Part shown: one piece after another, positions 26,437 to 33,697 of the stretch | How positions within the stretch are numbered: position 1 is the first letter of the stretch | Layout of the letters: every line of letters starts with the position of its first letter | From: Limisphaerales bacterium | GTDB taxonomy: Bacteria > Verrucomicrobiota > Verrucomicrobiia > Limisphaerales > UBA11358 | Reading direction: 5' to 3' | DNA length: 33,697 nt | Assembly (NCBI GenBank): GCA_003161635.1 | Contig: PMOA01000116.1 | Coordinates: 1 to 33,697, forward strand | Made by a program: the position numbers and the translations under genes | The notes under the pieces: generated by a model | Seen by the model: only the letters and a program-made list of their open reading frames with translations | The model's database searches: none | What the model was told of the DNA's origin: nothing

Positions 26437-29169
26437 ATGTGTTTAATTGTTTCAATGCTGTTTGTTTCAAAAGCATCAACATCTGTATTGTCTTCTGTAG
26501 CATCCTCTTTTAGATCGCTCCAAACACGCGGGCTGGACTTGATTTTGGTCTTGTTCCTGTCAGCCGTGACGTCCTTCGGACAAACCTACAACTGGAAGAA
26601 CGTGGTGATCAAAGGCGGCGGGTTTGTCTCGGGCCTGATCACGCACCCGAATGCACCGGGCGTCGTGTATGCGCGCACTGATATTGGCGGCGCGTATCGC
26701 TGGAACGCCGCCGGCAATTCCTGGATTCCCCTGTTGGACTTCGGCGCGGATGCCAACACCTACGGGATTGAGAGCGTGGCGATTGATCCCTCGGCCAGTA
26801 ATCGTCTTTACATCGCCGCCAGCCGCAATACGTCGAGCTTGAAATATATCCTGGTATCCACAAATCAGGGCGCGACCTTTTCCTCGTTGACGCCTCCGTT
26901 TTCGCTGGACGGGAATGCCCGCGGCCGGGGTGGCGGCGAGCGGATGGCGGTGGACCCGAACTTGAACAGCATCCTGTTCTACGGCACGAAGAGCCAGGGT
27001 CTTTTCAAGAGCGTCAATTCCGGCGCCACCTGGTCGCTGGTGGGCAGCTTCCCGGTCACCACCACGGCCAACGGCGTTGGGATCGTGTTTGTGCAGTTCG
27101 TCAAGAGCAGCGGGTCGCCCGGCAGCGCGACGCCGGTGATTTTCGCTGGTCTCTCCCAGACCGGCAACAACCTCTATCGAAGCCCCGACGGCGGAACCAA
27201 CTGGTCGCTGGTTTCCAACGCCGGGCCGGCAACGCAAATGCCGCATCACGCCGCGCAGGATGGGTTGGGGAACATGTACGTCACCTTCAATGACACCTGC
27301 GGTCCGAACGACAATGTCACCACTGGCGCCGTCTGCAAAATCAACCTGTCCACCCTGGCGTCCGCCAACGTGTCTCCAATCAAACAGCCGGGAGAGCAAG
27401 GCGGTTGGGGCGGCGTGTCGGTGGACCCGCAGCATCCCACCAATCTCGTCGTCTCCACATTGGATCGCTGGTGGCCTCCGCCCTATGATCAGATTTATCG
27501 CAGCACCAACGGCGGCGGTTCCTGGAAAGCGACCGCCCTTTCCCTGCCGGGGACGAATGGCGCTCCGTGGACCATTGCGCGGACTCCGCACTGGTGTGAG
27601 AACGTTCAAATCGATCCGTTCAATTCCAACCGCGCCTGGTACGTCACCGGCTATGGCGTCTTCAGTTGCACCAACCTGACCGCCGCCGATTCGGGCGGGA
27701 CGGTGAACTGGACCTTCACGAGCGACGGCCTGGAGGAAACGGTTCCTTTGGGTCTGGCCAGTCCGCCCACGGGGCCGCATCTGTTGAGCCAGGTCGGCGA
27801 CCAGGGCGGCTTCCGGCATTTCAACGTGGATGTGTCCCCTCCGCCGGCGGATTATTTTTCGACCCATCGTGGGACGTCGTACGGCATTGATTTTGCCGAG
27901 AACAATCCCAATGTCATCGTGCGTCTCTTCTCGGACACACCGTTTGGCGGATATTCCCTGGATGGCGGCACCACCTGGCAGGATTTCGCCACCAATACCC
28001 TGCCGACCCTCAATGGGTCGGGCAACGTTGCGGTTTCGGCGGACGGCACCCGGTTCGTTTGGATTCCTTCCACCGTGGCTTCCGCCAGCCGGATTGCCTA
28101 TTACTCGACTGATCACGGAGCAACCTGGACGGCTTCAACCGGAGGACCCACGGGAAACCGGGTGCCGGTCGCCGACCGCGTGAACGCCAGCAAGTTCTAC
28201 ATCTATTCCGGCAGCCGGATGTATGTCAGCACGAACGGAGGTGCGACTTTCAGCACGGGCGGAACGCTCCCCTCCGGCGGGGGTGCGCCCTGCGCCGGGT
28301 TCGGTCACGAGGGTGATCTCTGGGTTCCGGTCGGGAGCAGCGGCCTGGCGCACTCGACCGACTCGGGCGCGAGCTTTGCGATTAATTCCAGCGTACAGGC
28401 AACGTTCGTTGCCGTCGGCAAGGCCGCGCCGGGCCAAAGTTATCCGGCCATTTTCGTCAGCGCCACCGTGAGCGGCGTCTTTGGCCTCTATCGCTCGGAC
28501 AACGGGGGTGTCTCCTGGACGCGCATCAATGACAACCAGCACCAATTTGGCCTCAACGGGTGGATTCATTGTTTGTGTGCCGACCAGCGCATTTATGGCC
28601 GGGTTTACTTCGGGACGGAAGGCCGCGGCATTATTTACGGCGATATCATTTCCAACACCGCGCCGGTGCTGGCGGCCATCAGCAACTGGACGGTGAACGC
28701 GGGCCAGACGGTGGCCTTCACCGCCGGCGTCACGGACACCGATGCGCCGCCGCAAACCCTCACCTTCAGCCTGTTGAGCGGATCGGGCAATGCGACGTTA
28801 AACGCCAACAGCGGCGCGTTCTCGTGGCGGCCGCAGGTGACGCAAGCGAACACGACCAACTCGTTTACCTTGAAAGTCGCGGACAACGGCACACCCAGTC
28901 TGAGCGCAACGCAAAGCTTCATGGTGACGGTGAAGCCGCTCACCCTGCCATCCGCCACTTCGCTCGCATTGAGCAACGGTCGGTTTGGATTCCAAATCAG
29001 CGGCCAGGCGGGGCCGGATTATGCCGTGCAGATTTCCACGAACCTGATTAATTGGAGCACGCTGTTCATCACCAACTCACCGCTGATGCCGTTCCAGTGG
29101 ACCGACACCAACCCGGCGACTTTACCGGCGCAGTTCTATCGCATCCAAGTCGGCCCGCCGCTGCTGTAA
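26437..29169 (+). CDS. GH74 endo-xyloglucanase with C-terminal modules, second copy
   Basis: Secreted GH74 of 910 residues, paralogous to the upstream copy. The family start WKNVVIKGGGFVSG and YARTDIGGAYRW gives D82 as first catalytic Asp; D455 in GDQGGFRH is the likely second. After the propellers (to about 740) comes an Ig-like/cadherin-like module (about 745-830). A terminal beta module follows, with YAVQISTNLINW and a final FYRIQVGP, a pattern typical of secreted verrucomicrobial proteins. The N-terminus is unusual: about 32 Ser-rich residues precede the signal-like RGLDLILVLFLSAVTSFG. Another in-frame ATG lies at 26455. No Shine-Dalgarno sequence is seen, so the exact start is uncertain. 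Confidence 0.9.
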   Translation: MCLIVSMLFVSKASTSVLSSVASSFRSLQTRGLDLILVLFLSAVTSFGQTYNWKNVVIKGGGFVSGLITHPNAPGVVYARTDIGGAYRWNAAGNSWIPLLDFGADANTYGIESVAIDPSASNRLYIAASRNTSSLKYILVSTNQGATFSSLTPPFSLDGNARGRGGGERMAVDPNLNSILFYGTKSQGLFKSVNSGATWSLVGSFPVTTTANGVGIVFVQFVKSSGSPGSATPVIFAGLSQTGNNLYRSPDGGTNWSLVSNAGPATQMPHHAAQDGLGNMYVTFNDTCGPNDNVTTGAVCKINLSTLASANVSPIKQPGEQGGWGGVSVDPQHPTNLVVSTLDRWWPPPYDQIYRSTNGGGSWKATALSLPGTNGAPWTIARTPHWCENVQIDPFNSNRAWYVTGYGVFSCTNLTAADSGGTVNWTFTSDGLEETVPLGLASPPTGPHLLSQVGDQGGFRHFNVDVSPPPADYFSTHRGTSYGIDFAENNPNVIVRLFSDTPFGGYSLDGGTTWQDFATNTLPTLNGSGNVAVSADGTRFVWIPSTVASASRIAYYSTDHGATWTASTGGPTGNRVPVADRVNASKFYIYSGSRMYVSTNGGATFSTGGTLPSGGGAPCAGFGHEGDLWVPVGSSGLAHSTDSGASFAINSSVQATFVAVGKAAPGQSYPAIFVSATVSGVFGLYRSDNGGVSWTRINDNQHQFGLNGWIHCLCADQRIYGRVYFGTEGRGIIYGDIISNTAPVLAAISNWTVNAGQTVAFTAGVTDTDAPPQTLTFSLLSGSGNATLNANSGAFSWRPQVTQANTTNSFTLKVADNGTPSLSATQSFMVTVKPLTLPSATSLALSNGRFGFQISGQAGPDYAVQISTNLINWSTLFITNSPLMPFQWTDTNPATLPAQFYRIQVGPPLL

Positions 29170-29240
29170 ACGGAATCCCGGCAAAGATGTTTCTTGGCGC
29201 GCGTCTTTCAACGTGCATCTTCTGCTCCAAGGTTATAGTT

Positions 29241-29260
29241 TTTCAGTTTCACGACTGAAA
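29241..29260 (+). promoter_or_regulatory. Short perfect stem-loop between GH74 and the small ORF
   Basis: TTTCAGT (29241-29247) and ACTGAAA (29254-29260) form a perfect 7-bp inverted repeat with a 6-base loop. It directly follows CCAAGGTTATAGTT (29227-29240), a 14-mer also found at 7262-7249 on the other strand. It could be an operator or a weak terminator/mRNA-stability hairpin; no U-tract follows. Confidence 0.35.
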
Positions 29261-29279
29261 CACACATTGAGCGAAAGAA

Positions 29280-29405
29280 ATGAAACATCGATTCCTGAAC
29301 TTTTTTGCCTTTGCAACCGTCACTTTCCTGATCGCGGCCAGCCCGGCGCCCGGCAATGAACCCCCGGTCAAACCAACGCACCATTCCAATTCAATCCGAG
29401 CATGA
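29280..29405 (+). CDS. Small 41-residue ORF with signal-like N-terminus
   Basis: An ATG at 29280 opens a 41-residue frame. Its first 20 residues (MKHRFLNFFAFATVTFLIAA) look like a Sec signal peptide; the rest is a short Pro- and His-containing tail ending HSNSIRA. Its TGA overlaps the ATG of the next gene as ATGA (29402-29405), the arrangement used for translational coupling. The site before it (GAGCGAAAG) is only weakly Shine-Dalgarno-like. It may be a leader peptide needed to translate the following gene, a tiny exported peptide, or the 5' stub of a deleted secreted enzyme gene. No function is assigned. Confidence 0.4.
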   Translation: MKHRFLNFFAFATVTFLIAASPAPGNEPPVKPTHHSNSIRA

Positions 29406-31327
29406 AAAACCAATTTAGTCTCAACCGCGCCCGGTTCCAAGGACTGCTCTGCGCCCTCGCCCTCCCGGCCGCCAGTTGCCTCGCCGGCAACTACACCAAC
29501 TTTGACGTCGCCATTTATATTCCCGTGAGTGTCGTTCGGACCTTCGAGAACCCGGAACGGCTGAGCAATGACTGGGAGCGGATCAGCCGCCAGTTGAAGG
29601 TGGACAAGGTTTACATCGAGGTGCAGCGCAACCGGGAACTGGCCGGCGACGATTTGCTGGAGCAGGTGAAAAAGTTTTTTCTGGAAAAAGGCGTGCGCGT
29701 GGCGGGCGGCATGGCGCTGTCGTACGAGGGCGGTGGCGGCCAGTTCCGCTCCTTCTGCTACACCGACCCCAAGGATCGCGAGTTCATCAAACAAGCCACC
29801 GAACTGGCCGCGCGCCATTTCGACGAAATCATCCAGGACGATTTCTTTTTCGTCACCACCAAGAACGATTCGGACATCGCCGCCAAGGGAACGAATAGCT
29901 GGACGCAGTTCCGGCTGAAGTTGATGGATGAAGCTGCGGAAAATCTCATCATCAAACCGGCGCGGGCCGTAAACCCGAAGGTCAAACTCATCATCAAATT
30001 CCCCAACTGGTACGAGCATTTCCAGGGTTCGGGCTATGACCTCGACCGGGAACCCAAAATATTTGACGGCATCTACACCGGCACGGAAACCCGCGACCCG
30101 GAAATCACCGACCAGAACCTGCAGCCATACGAGAGCTATCTCATTTTCCGGTATTTCGAGAACATCAAACCCGGCGGCAACGGCGGCGGCTGGGTGGATA
30201 CCTTCAGTTTGCGATACGTGGACCGTTACGCCGAGCAGCTTTGGGACACCCTGTTCGCCAAGGCGCCGGAAATGATGCTGTTCAATTGGGCGGCCATGCT
30301 GCAATCCGTCCGCCCCGGTGACCGCACGAACTGGCAAAGCGTTCACACGAGCTTCGATTATAATCAGATGTTGCAGTCTTACCAATCCAATGCTCCGGCG
30401 GGATTAACCAATCCCACGATGGCCCGGGTCGCCGGTTATTCCTTGGAACAGGTGGACACCTTCCTGGGCAAACTCGGCCAGCCGATCGGGATCCAGAGCT
30501 ACAAACCGTATCAATCCACCGGCGAGAACTTCCTCCACAACTATTTTGGCATGATCGGCATTCCCATTGACCTCAATCCCGTTTTCCCGACCAACGCAAA
30601 CCTGGTGCTGCTGACCGAGTCGGCCAAGTTTGACCCCGACATCGTCGCCAAAATCAAAGCCCGGTTGGTGGCCGGCCAATCCGTCATCATCACCTCCGGC
30701 CTGCTGCGCGCGTTGCAGGGCAAAGGGATCGAGGACATCGTCGAGGTGCAATACACCGACCGCAAGGTGCTCGCGCACCAATATTCCAGCGGCTTCGGCG
30801 CCGGCAATGGACGAGCCATGGACGACGAGACGAATTCCGACGTCCTGTTCCCGGAAATTGATTTCCTTACGAACGACGCCTGGGCGCTGGTGCGCGCCAT
30901 GGCCAACGGCAGGGGCTATCCGCTCCTGCTGATGGACCGGTATGGCAAGGGCATCCTTTATATCTGGACCATTCCGGATAATTTCAACGACCTATACCGC
31001 CTGCCGGCATCCGTGACGACGGCGATTAAAAATTACGTGATGCGGGGCTTTCCCATGCGGCTGGATGGCCCCAGCCAGGTTGCCCTGTTTGCCTACGACA
31101 ACCACACGTGCATCGTGGAATCGTATTTGCCCGTTGAAACCGACGTGACGGTCTCGGTAACCGGAGAATTCACTCAACTGAAAAATCTGGTCACGGGTGA
31201 AATGATTTCCGGCCAGACGCCGGACCAGGATCAGGAGCGCCGGCGGCGGGAAGTCCGCGAAAATCGCACGTCTTTCACCGTTCATCTGCCGCCCCACAGC
31301 TACAGCGTTTTTGCGGCGGAGAAATAA
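29402..31327 (+). CDS. Unknown secreted protein, putative novel glycosidase, copy 2
   Basis: Paralogue of the unknown protein at 24434-26323, 641 residues, similar along the whole length by eye (roughly half the residues identical). The signal peptide ends near residue 28 (SCLAG). The barrel landmarks are kept: FDEIIQDDFFF with D146/D147, KFPNWYEH, FDGIYTGTETR with E229, and GGGWVDT. The Cys cluster after the DD motif is replaced by VTTKNDSD, so a metal-binding or disulfide role is not essential to the family. The amidotransferase-like and terminal beta domains are present, ending HSYSVFAAEK. It follows a GH74 gene, as copy 1 does, but with a 41-codon ORF in between, coupled by ATGA. Confidence 0.7.
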   Translation: MKNQFSLNRARFQGLLCALALPAASCLAGNYTNFDVAIYIPVSVVRTFENPERLSNDWERISRQLKVDKVYIEVQRNRELAGDDLLEQVKKFFLEKGVRVAGGMALSYEGGGGQFRSFCYTDPKDREFIKQATELAARHFDEIIQDDFFFVTTKNDSDIAAKGTNSWTQFRLKLMDEAAENLIIKPARAVNPKVKLIIKFPNWYEHFQGSGYDLDREPKIFDGIYTGTETRDPEITDQNLQPYESYLIFRYFENIKPGGNGGGWVDTFSLRYVDRYAEQLWDTLFAKAPEMMLFNWAAMLQSVRPGDRTNWQSVHTSFDYNQMLQSYQSNAPAGLTNPTMARVAGYSLEQVDTFLGKLGQPIGIQSYKPYQSTGENFLHNYFGMIGIPIDLNPVFPTNANLVLLTESAKFDPDIVAKIKARLVAGQSVIITSGLLRALQGKGIEDIVEVQYTDRKVLAHQYSSGFGAGNGRAMDDETNSDVLFPEIDFLTNDAWALVRAMANGRGYPLLLMDRYGKGILYIWTIPDNFNDLYRLPASVTTAIKNYVMRGFPMRLDGPSQVALFAYDNHTCIVESYLPVETDVTVSVTGEFTQLKNLVTGEMISGQTPDQDQERRRREVRENRTSFTVHLPPHSYSVFAAEK

Positions 31328-31333
31328 TCCTGA

Positions 31334-31390
31334 CTGAAAATCCGAAGTTCGAAATCCAGGACCCGAAAGAGATCCGAGATCCGAAATCTT
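31334..31390 (+). repeat. Degenerate ATCCGAAAT-type tandem repeat
   Basis: Between the second unknown gene and the GH2 gene, variants of ATCCGAAAT/CCGAAAG occur about five times within 57 bp. The units are imperfect and the stretch is noncoding. Such degenerate runs occur between genes in planctomycete and verrucomicrobial genomes; a function is unknown. The remainder of the 193-bp gap shows no clear promoter. Confidence 0.5.
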
Positions 31391-31520
31391 AAGGCCGCAC
31401 CTTTTGCTTAAAAATTGATTCATCACTCTGAAAAGGATCTGGCGGGACGCCTGTGCCACCCTGAAAAACTGCCGTTGTTCCAGTCTTGTTTCCCGGAAAG
31501 TCCATCGGCATGATTCGCCC

Positions 31521-33566
31521 ATGCGCAAATTTTCCATTTTCATTTTCGCACTCAGCTTCGCCTTCAACCTGGCCGCGCGCGAAAGCACGCTGCTCGATTC
31601 CGGCTGGCGGTTCAAACCGGGCGAAGCCGCCAACGCCGCGCAATCGGACTTCAATGACGGCGATTGGCCGGCGGTTTCAATTCCGCACAATTGGGGCTGG
31701 GAAGAGGCGCAACAGGGAAAGGATTTTTATCGCGGACCCGGCTGGTACCGGCGCGACCTGAACCCCGGCGCGCCGCAATCCGGCAAAAGATATTTTTTGC
31801 GGTTCGAGGCGGCCAGTTCGGTGGCGGACGTTTATTTGAATGGCGAATGGCTTGGACAACATCGCGGCGCCTTCGGCGCCTTCGCTTTTGAAATCACCAC
31901 CAACCTGTCCGCCACCGGCACCAACCTGCTCGCTGTGCGCGTGAGTAACAAGTGGGAGCCGGATATCGCGCCGTTGAGTGGTGACTTTTCGGTTTACGGC
32001 GGGTTGTATCGTCCGGTGCATTTGATTGTGACCGGCGGGGAAAATTTCACGCTCACGGACCACGGCTCGCCCGGCGTCGCCTGGCTCCAGACGAGTGTCA
32101 CGACAAAACAGGCGGTGATTGATGTGACGGCGCAAATTTCCAACGGCACACGGCGGAACCAGCCGCTGACACTGGTCGCGAGCGTGTTCGATGCCGGCGG
32201 AAAGCTGGTGGCGAAGAGCGAACAACCCATCCAGCTCGCGGCCAATGTCACCGCGCCGTATCCGTTGCGGGTGGTGGTGCCCAACCCGCATTTATGGAAC
32301 GGGCGCCAGGACCCGTATCTTTACAAAGCGGTCGTGGAATTGCGTTCGGCGGACGGTGTGGTGGATTCGGTCGGGCAACCGCTGGGCCTGCGGTTTTATT
32401 CGGTGGATCCCGACCGGGGATTCTTCCTGAATGGCCGGACGTATCCGTTGCACGGAGTGAACCGGCACCAGGACCGCTTCAACCAGGGCTGGGCGATTTC
32501 CGAGTCGGACATGGACGAGGACATCCAGCTCATCAAGCAAATGGGCTGCACGGTCATTCGCTGCGCGCACTATCAACACAGCGATTATTTTTACAGCCTG
32601 TGCGACCGGGCGGGCATTCTCGTCTGGGCGGAACTGCCGCAGGTGAATGAAATCAATTCGTCACCGCAATTCGCGGAGACCTCGCGCAGCCAGTTGCTCG
32701 ACCTCATCCGGCAAAACATCAATCATCCTTCCATTTTCGTCTGGAGCCTGTTCAACGAACTCTGGCCCAACAAACCCGACCCGCAACGTTTGTTGCAGGA
32801 CTTGAAAGTCGTTGCCAACGGCGAAGACCCGACGCGCCCGACCATCGCCGCCACGAGCAATAATGCGATGCCGCAAATGAACAAAATCCCGGACCTGCTG
32901 GGCTGGAACATTTATCCCGGCTGGTATTCCGGCTGGGGAACCAAGGACGACTTTGGCAAGTCACTGGACTCACGCCGCCAGGACAGCCGGCACGGGGGAT
33001 TTTGCGTGAGCGAATATGGCGCGGGCGCGAACGTGGAACAGCATGAACAAAATCCCAAACAGCCGGTCCCCGCCAGTCAATGGCATCCGGAGGAATGGCA
33101 GGCCATCGTCCACGAGACCGCCTGGCCGGCGATGAAGGCGCGCCCGTTCGTCTGGGGCACGTTTGCCTGGAACATGTTCGACTTCGCCGTCAGCACGCGC
33201 CACGAAGGCGGAGTGCCGGGCCGCAACGACAAGGGGCTGGTGACCTACGACCGCAAGATGAAAAAGGACGCGTTTTATTTTTACCGGGCCAACTGGTCGG
33301 AGGAACCGATGGTTTACATCACCAGCCGCCGTTTTACCGAACGCACCAATGCGGTGACGGACGTGAAAATTTATTCCAACGCCAAGGAAGTGGAATTGCT
33401 GCTCAACGGAAAATCACAGGGCAAACGCGCGGACGAAACCAACTGCGTATTCATCTGGAAAGACGTGCAACTGAAACCCGGCGAAAACCGCGTCGAAGCC
33501 AAAGCCGGGCGCAACGGTAAAGGTTTGAGCGACAATTGTGTGTGGATACTGAAGCCAGCTCAATAA
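31521..33566 (+). CDS. GH2 beta-galactosidase-type glycosidase, exported
   Basis: Secreted GH2 enzyme of 681 residues with signal peptide about 1-19. The sugar-binding domain (about 22-170) includes FYRGPGWYRR and VYLNGEWLGQHRGAF. An Ig-like domain (about 175-292) and the TIM barrel (about 295-590) follow, and a short C-terminal beta domain ends the protein. Acid/base E413 lies in WSLFNELW and nucleophile E498 in CVSEYGAGA. GVNRHQDR is the usual GH2 barrel entry. Galactose removal from xyloglucan side chains is the best fit to its neighbours; beta-mannosidase or beta-glucuronidase are alternatives. The start is the ATG at 31521, without a visible Shine-Dalgarno sequence. Confidence 0.88.
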   Translation: MRKFSIFIFALSFAFNLAARESTLLDSGWRFKPGEAANAAQSDFNDGDWPAVSIPHNWGWEEAQQGKDFYRGPGWYRRDLNPGAPQSGKRYFLRFEAASSVADVYLNGEWLGQHRGAFGAFAFEITTNLSATGTNLLAVRVSNKWEPDIAPLSGDFSVYGGLYRPVHLIVTGGENFTLTDHGSPGVAWLQTSVTTKQAVIDVTAQISNGTRRNQPLTLVASVFDAGGKLVAKSEQPIQLAANVTAPYPLRVVVPNPHLWNGRQDPYLYKAVVELRSADGVVDSVGQPLGLRFYSVDPDRGFFLNGRTYPLHGVNRHQDRFNQGWAISESDMDEDIQLIKQMGCTVIRCAHYQHSDYFYSLCDRAGILVWAELPQVNEINSSPQFAETSRSQLLDLIRQNINHPSIFVWSLFNELWPNKPDPQRLLQDLKVVANGEDPTRPTIAATSNNAMPQMNKIPDLLGWNIYPGWYSGWGTKDDFGKSLDSRRQDSRHGGFCVSEYGAGANVEQHEQNPKQPVPASQWHPEEWQAIVHETAWPAMKARPFVWGTFAWNMFDFAVSTRHEGGVPGRNDKGLVTYDRKMKKDAFYFYRANWSEEPMVYITSRRFTERTNAVTDVKIYSNAKEVELLLNGKSQGKRADETNCVFIWKDVQLKPGENRVEAKAGRNGKGLSDNCVWILKPAQ

Positions 33567-33665
33567 ACACAAACCCAGACACGGATTGACGCGAAATACG
33601 TGCGACCACAAAGGGCGCAAAGTTCAGGCACTGCGGTCCAAAACGCGCAGATTGGCCCTGATCTC

Positions 33666-33692
33666 ATACCAATTCCCAGAGACAATCGGTGC
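33666..33692. repeat. Repeat arm at the right edge
   Basis: This 27-bp segment is the reverse complement of 120-146 (25 of 27 bases) and a weaker direct match to 19-42. It looks like one arm of the palindromic element seen at the left edge, cut by the window end. The stretch 33567-33665, between the GH2 stop and this arm, shows no gene or clear terminator. Confidence 0.6.
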
Positions 33693-33697
33693 CATGG

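Noticed and set aside
26431-26448. TTTAAA...GTTTAATT similarity to the xylA palindrome at the start of the second GH74
   Set aside because: Only one 8-base half matches and the inverted arm is missing; likely A+T-rich coincidence.
26560-28116. 518-codon minus-strand open frame opposite the second GH74
   Set aside because: Same reason: no motif, no leader, and a GH74 with full family motifs on the other strand.

Overview
The window reads as a hemicellulose-degradation gene cluster of a free-living bacterium, most likely a member of the Verrucomicrobiota (Pedosphaera/Limisphaera-like). That assignment is an inference. It rests on the C-terminal module of the second GH74 protein, whose pattern (Y-x-VQ-x-STNL-x-x-W ... 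FYR) is common in secreted proteins of that phylum; on the many exported glycosidases without SusC/SusD genes; on the high GC content and frequent non-ATG starts; and on a GGTAGGGC-type palindromic repeat at the left edge. I recognised no rRNA, tRNA, CRISPR array, transposase, transporter or transcriptional regulator.

Layout. Positions 1-204 hold a palindromic repeat element; an inverted copy of one of its arms closes the window at 33666-33692. Positions 205 to about 7162 form a minus-strand run: GH26 mannanase with a PA14 domain, GH130 mannosyl phosphorylase, GH28-like pectinase, lipoprotein GH26 mannanase and an NAD-dependent epimerase/dehydratase. A GH130 3'-end remnant lies between the GH28 and the second GH26. 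A Tat-exported GH5_7-type mannanase (7428-8795, plus) diverges from this run. Positions 8834-15127 form a second minus-strand run: SGNH esterase, modular GH5-like protein, cellobiose/mannobiose 2-epimerase, GH5 enzyme and GH27 alpha-galactosidase. Mannonate dehydratase (15275-16351) faces the other way. Then come xylose isomerase and a GH43 enzyme (minus strand, overlapping by 14 bp). From about 19712 to the end, the plus strand carries GH31 alpha-xylosidase, GH74, an unknown secreted protein, a second GH74, a paralogous second unknown secreted protein, and a GH2 enzyme.

How the genes fit together. The left half is a nearly complete galacto(gluco)mannan pathway. Exported GH26/GH5 mannanases, GH27 alpha-galactosidase and a probable deacetylase would yield mannobiose. 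A cytoplasmic AGE-family epimerase would turn it into mannosylglucose, which GH130 phosphorolyses to mannose-1-phosphate and glucose. The right half is a xyloglucan pathway: GH74 endo-xyloglucanases cut the backbone, GH2 and GH31 remove galactose and xylose, and xylose isomerase takes up the xylose. GH28, GH43 and UxuA add capacity for pectin, arabinoxylan and uronate.

The most novel element is a pair of roughly 630-residue secreted proteins (24434-26323 and 29402-31327). They fit no glycosidase family I can name, look like a TIM barrel followed by a glutamine-amidotransferase-like fold and a beta-sandwich, and each sits directly downstream of a GH74 gene. The two-gene unit GH74 plus unknown is therefore present twice in tandem.
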